A stretch of 64,000 bases of DNA from assembly GCA_000024525.1 (NCBI GenBank), contig CP001769.1, forward strand, positions 4,001,001 to 4,065,000. Direction: 5' to 3'. Shown piece after piece: positions 61,945 through 64,000 of this stretch. How positions within the stretch are numbered: position 1 is the stretch's first letter; each line of letters starts with the position of its first letter. The translations under genes were made by a program, and so were the position numbers. The DNA comes from Spirosoma linguale DSM 74 (GTDB taxonomy: Bacteria > Bacteroidota > Bacteroidia > Cytophagales > Spirosomataceae). Below the pieces are notes generated by a model. That model had not been told where the DNA came from. It worked only from the letters and a program-made list of their open reading frames with translations, and did no database searches.

Positions 61945-62209
61945 AACGTGAGTTCTTTTAAACTGAAGGAAAGCTTTTTTTGCGCACAAAATAAAAACGT
62001 TGTTCCAGCAAAGTAAGCCACTCTATCATTTGTATATCGCCAATTCCCTTCCCAGGATAACAAGATACGATTATCTCAACAAATTTGCCTGATGCTAACA
62101 ATTACCGTCGTCCAGGCGGAACGGAAAAAGCTGCTAACTATATTCGGCCTATGGCAGAGCCTCTACGTCGATAGCCAACTCCCCACGGCCGGTAGCAAGC
62201 AATTACCCA

Positions 62210-63778
62210 ATGAGAAAACAATTACTTACAATTATTTTTACCGTAGCTATAGCCTGGCAGGCATTAGCTCAATCGACACAATTATCTAGACAAAGGGTAA
62301 CGTATACCAATCCAGTTATTGAAGGCGACTTTGCTGACCCTTCCATCATTCGGGTAGGTGACACCTATTTCGCCGTTGGCACATCCTCGGAGTGGGGGCC
62401 AGCCTTCCCTATCTATACCTCAAAAGACCTTGTGAATTGGGCTTATATAGGCCCTGCCTTTGACCAACTACCCCAATGGACGATGGGTAGCTACTGGGCT
62501 CCTGAGCTATTTTATGAGAAGGGCACTTATTTTCTGTATTATACCGCTCGACGAAAAACCGACCAGCGATCGTTTATTGGCGTGGCCACTACGCATGACC
62601 TGATGAAGGGGTTCACCGACCATGGCTTATTGCTCGAATGGACGGCCGAAGCAATTGATCCCTTTATCATCGACGATGCCGGTAAACGGTTTATAACCTG
62701 GAAAGCTTACGGGTTGGATCGAGGCAGGAGCATTGAAATACTGGGGGCCGAACTGTCGGCCAACGGACTCAAGGTTAGCGGACCTGCTTTCTCGCTTATC
62801 AAGGCGGAGGCAGGCAACTGGGAAAAAGGAGGAGCCGAAGGACAGGCAATTTTCAAACGGGGCAGCTACTACTATATGCTCTACTCGGGCAACGCCTGTT
62901 GTGGTCTACAGTGCAACTATCAGGTCGGTATAGCGCGGGCTCAAACCTTGCAGGGACCATGGGAAAAGTATGCCAATAATCCGCTCTTAGTTAGTGATAC
63001 CACCTGGAAATGCCCCGGACATGGTACCGTGGTGGTAACGCCCGATCAGCGATACTTCTACTTGCACCATGCCTATAACGGTGTTGACTTCACCTTAACC
63101 GGCCGTCAGGGCGTACTGAGTGAGTTAATCTGGGATGAGCAAAGTCAATGGCCCGTTTTTCGGTATGGACGCTCAACGCCCAGTCAGGCTGAGTCACCGC
63201 TACAGGCCAGGCAAAAACGGCAGTCAAACCTGACGATTGATTTTAGCCAACCCCTAAAAAAAGCTCCCTGGGTCTGGGATGTGAGCCTTCCCAAGCCCGT
63301 CTATCGGGTGCAGCAGGGACAGTTGCAGCTCGTCAATCAGGGCTCAAGCCAGACGGGTACCTTTCTGGGTCTCGTCATTAGAAAAGGCACCTTTACTCTG
63401 TCGGCCGATATCATCCCCCAGGTCGATCTACTTCAAAGTTTGTGTTTGTATGGGGATGCCCAAAATCAACTAGGCATTGGTATCAGGTCTGGATTGCTTG
63501 AACTCTGGCAGCTTAAAGCCGGAACGCGTAGTGTTCTGAAGACGCAGTCCATACCAGCCGGTATTTCTTCTGTTACGCTGCAAATACGGAGCCGGGGGCA
63601 GCATTTGTATGAGTTTGGCTGGGGGTCCAAAACTGGTGGATTTAAACTCATAACGGATGCCCCATTGAATGGGTCTTTTTTACCTCGCTGGGACCGTGCA
63701 CCCCGTGCTGGTATTGGCCTGCTTGGTAAAGACAAGGTAAGCAGTATGGTACGAACCATAACGGCCCACTACGACTAA
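62210..63778 (+). CDS. Exported GH43-family glycoside hydrolase (arabinosidase/xylosidase-like)
   Basis: The 522-residue protein has a signal peptide (to about residue 20, ALAQS). The five-bladed propeller carries the three catalytic acids: Asp43 in GDFADPSIIRVGDTYF (base), Asp150 in EAIDPFIID (modulator) and Glu210 in GAEGQAIF (acid). GSYWAPELFYEKGTYFLYYT is the second blade. A C-terminal beta-sandwich of about 180 residues (FSQPLKKAPWVWDVSLPK onwards) is typical of GH43 enzymes with an extra lectin-like domain. It should release arabinose or xylose from plant polysaccharides. An upstream short ORF (62092) is not convincing. Confidence 0.9.
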   Translation: MRKQLLTIIFTVAIAWQALAQSTQLSRQRVTYTNPVIEGDFADPSIIRVGDTYFAVGTSSEWGPAFPIYTSKDLVNWAYIGPAFDQLPQWTMGSYWAPELFYEKGTYFLYYTARRKTDQRSFIGVATTHDLMKGFTDHGLLLEWTAEAIDPFIIDDAGKRFITWKAYGLDRGRSIEILGAELSANGLKVSGPAFSLIKAEAGNWEKGGAEGQAIFKRGSYYYMLYSGNACCGLQCNYQVGIARAQTLQGPWEKYANNPLLVSDTTWKCPGHGTVVVTPDQRYFYLHHAYNGVDFTLTGRQGVLSELIWDEQSQWPVFRYGRSTPSQAESPLQARQKRQSNLTIDFSQPLKKAPWVWDVSLPKPVYRVQQGQLQLVNQGSSQTGTFLGLVIRKGTFTLSADIIPQVDLLQSLCLYGDAQNQLGIGIRSGLLELWQLKAGTRSVLKTQSIPAGISSVTLQIRSRGQHLYEFGWGSKTGGFKLITDAPLNGSFLPRWDRAPRAGIGLLGKDKVSSMVRTITAHYD

Positions 63779-63806
63779 GGATTTTGTTTAGGGAACCCCA
63801 TTAACC

Positions 63807-63931
63807 CGTTGACCGTAGTTACAAACTACGGTCGAGCGTTATCCGGTCTCTGACCGGTGCGGGGATGAACTGCCTAGTGCACCAGTCAGAGACTGGATAA
63901 CACACCGACATAGTCACAGACTATGCCGAAC
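63807..63931. repeat. REP/BIME-like element, copy D (complete, most divergent)
   Basis: Modules in order: GACCGTAGTT-ACA-AACTACGGTC, GTTATCCGGTC-TCT-GACCGG, centre, CCAGTC-AGA-GACTGG-ATAAC and CATAGTC-ACA-GACTATG, then CCGAAC. Compared with B and C, the first and third hairpins carry paired changes on both arms. It fills the gap between the GH43 stop and the next gene, which ends at 63949. Confidence 0.82.
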
Positions 63932-63948
63932 ACCTTACCAATTATACC

Positions 63949-64000
63949 TCACTTCTTCTTCCCGCCTTTCACCATCTCCGTCGACAGATTTTTGGTGAAG
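63949..64000 (-). CDS. C-terminal end of an unidentified gene (partial)
   Basis: On the minus strand the last bases of the window read FTKNLSTEMVKGGKKK followed by TGA at 63951-63949. The basic end is typical of a real C-terminus. The gene continues beyond the window, and the family cannot be told from 16 residues. Confidence 0.5.
   Translation of the reverse strand, partial: FTKNLSTEMVKGGKKK

Noticed and set aside
62092..62289. Short ORF before the GH43 gene
   Set aside because: It overlaps the GH43 signal peptide in another frame and has no coding-like features.

Overview
The window looks like chromosomal DNA of a Bacteroidota bacterium of the order Cytophagales, most like Spirosoma and its relatives. 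The evidence is a roughly half-GC composition, a type IX secretion sorting domain (22362-23552), DUF4097, DUF6582 and DUF6169 family proteins, a PadR regulator paired with an FtsX-type permease that carries a prefix domain, and many secreted or lipoprotein products. No rRNA, tRNA, CRISPR array, prophage or integrative element was seen. The genus is an inference from gene content only.

Layout. 1-5.6 kb: two convergent operons of uncharacterised envelope proteins (proline-rich linkers, a retropepsin-like protease, Ig-like, WG-repeat, PKD and lectin-fold modules). 5.8-13.2 kb: a large hybrid histidine kinase, then a padR-permease operon preceded by a sigma-54-like promoter with upstream dyads. 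13.2-17.4 kb: a decayed lamin-tail gene, a collagen-like protein, a YpfJ-type metallopeptidase, an Old Yellow Enzyme and small stress-type proteins. 17.6-24.8 kb: SDR, bicupin, alpha/beta hydrolase, glycine-zipper, T9SS cargo and sugar isomerase genes. 25-29 kb: three DEAD-box helicases. 30-37.5 kb: a transsulfuration enzyme, a class A beta-lactamase-like protein, isocitrate dehydrogenase, a PagL-like deacylase, a second sugar isomerase and a GH5 enzyme. 37.8-40.6 kb: an ECF sigma factor operon with a HEAT-repeat anti-sigma candidate and two DUF4097 proteins. 41-48.9 kb: gamma-glutamyltransferase, ferritin-like protein, amidase, and M20 and M1 peptidases. 49-54.8 kb: an MFS pump, a small overlapping gene pair with DUF6169, and a SWIM-SNF2 helicase. 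55-64 kb: an M61 peptidase, a REP-type transposase, VOC, GH18, a frameshifted SDR, an HdeD-like protein, a monooxygenase-domain protein, a GH43 enzyme and the end of one more gene.

The most distinctive signal is between genes. A family of about 125-bp composite palindromes (56935-57058, 57743-57869, 63807-63931, and a partial copy at 17467-17576) flanks a REP-associated transposase gene (57159-57704). Hairpin arms differ between copies but the differences are compensated, so base pairing is kept. This is a candidate Bacteroidota REP/BIME-RAYT system, and the transposase appears to have Phe where the catalytic Tyr is expected. A second, looser group of long perfect hairpins lies at gene ends. 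Two genes are visibly broken by frameshifts. Most other genes are ordinary single-copy metabolic or envelope genes.
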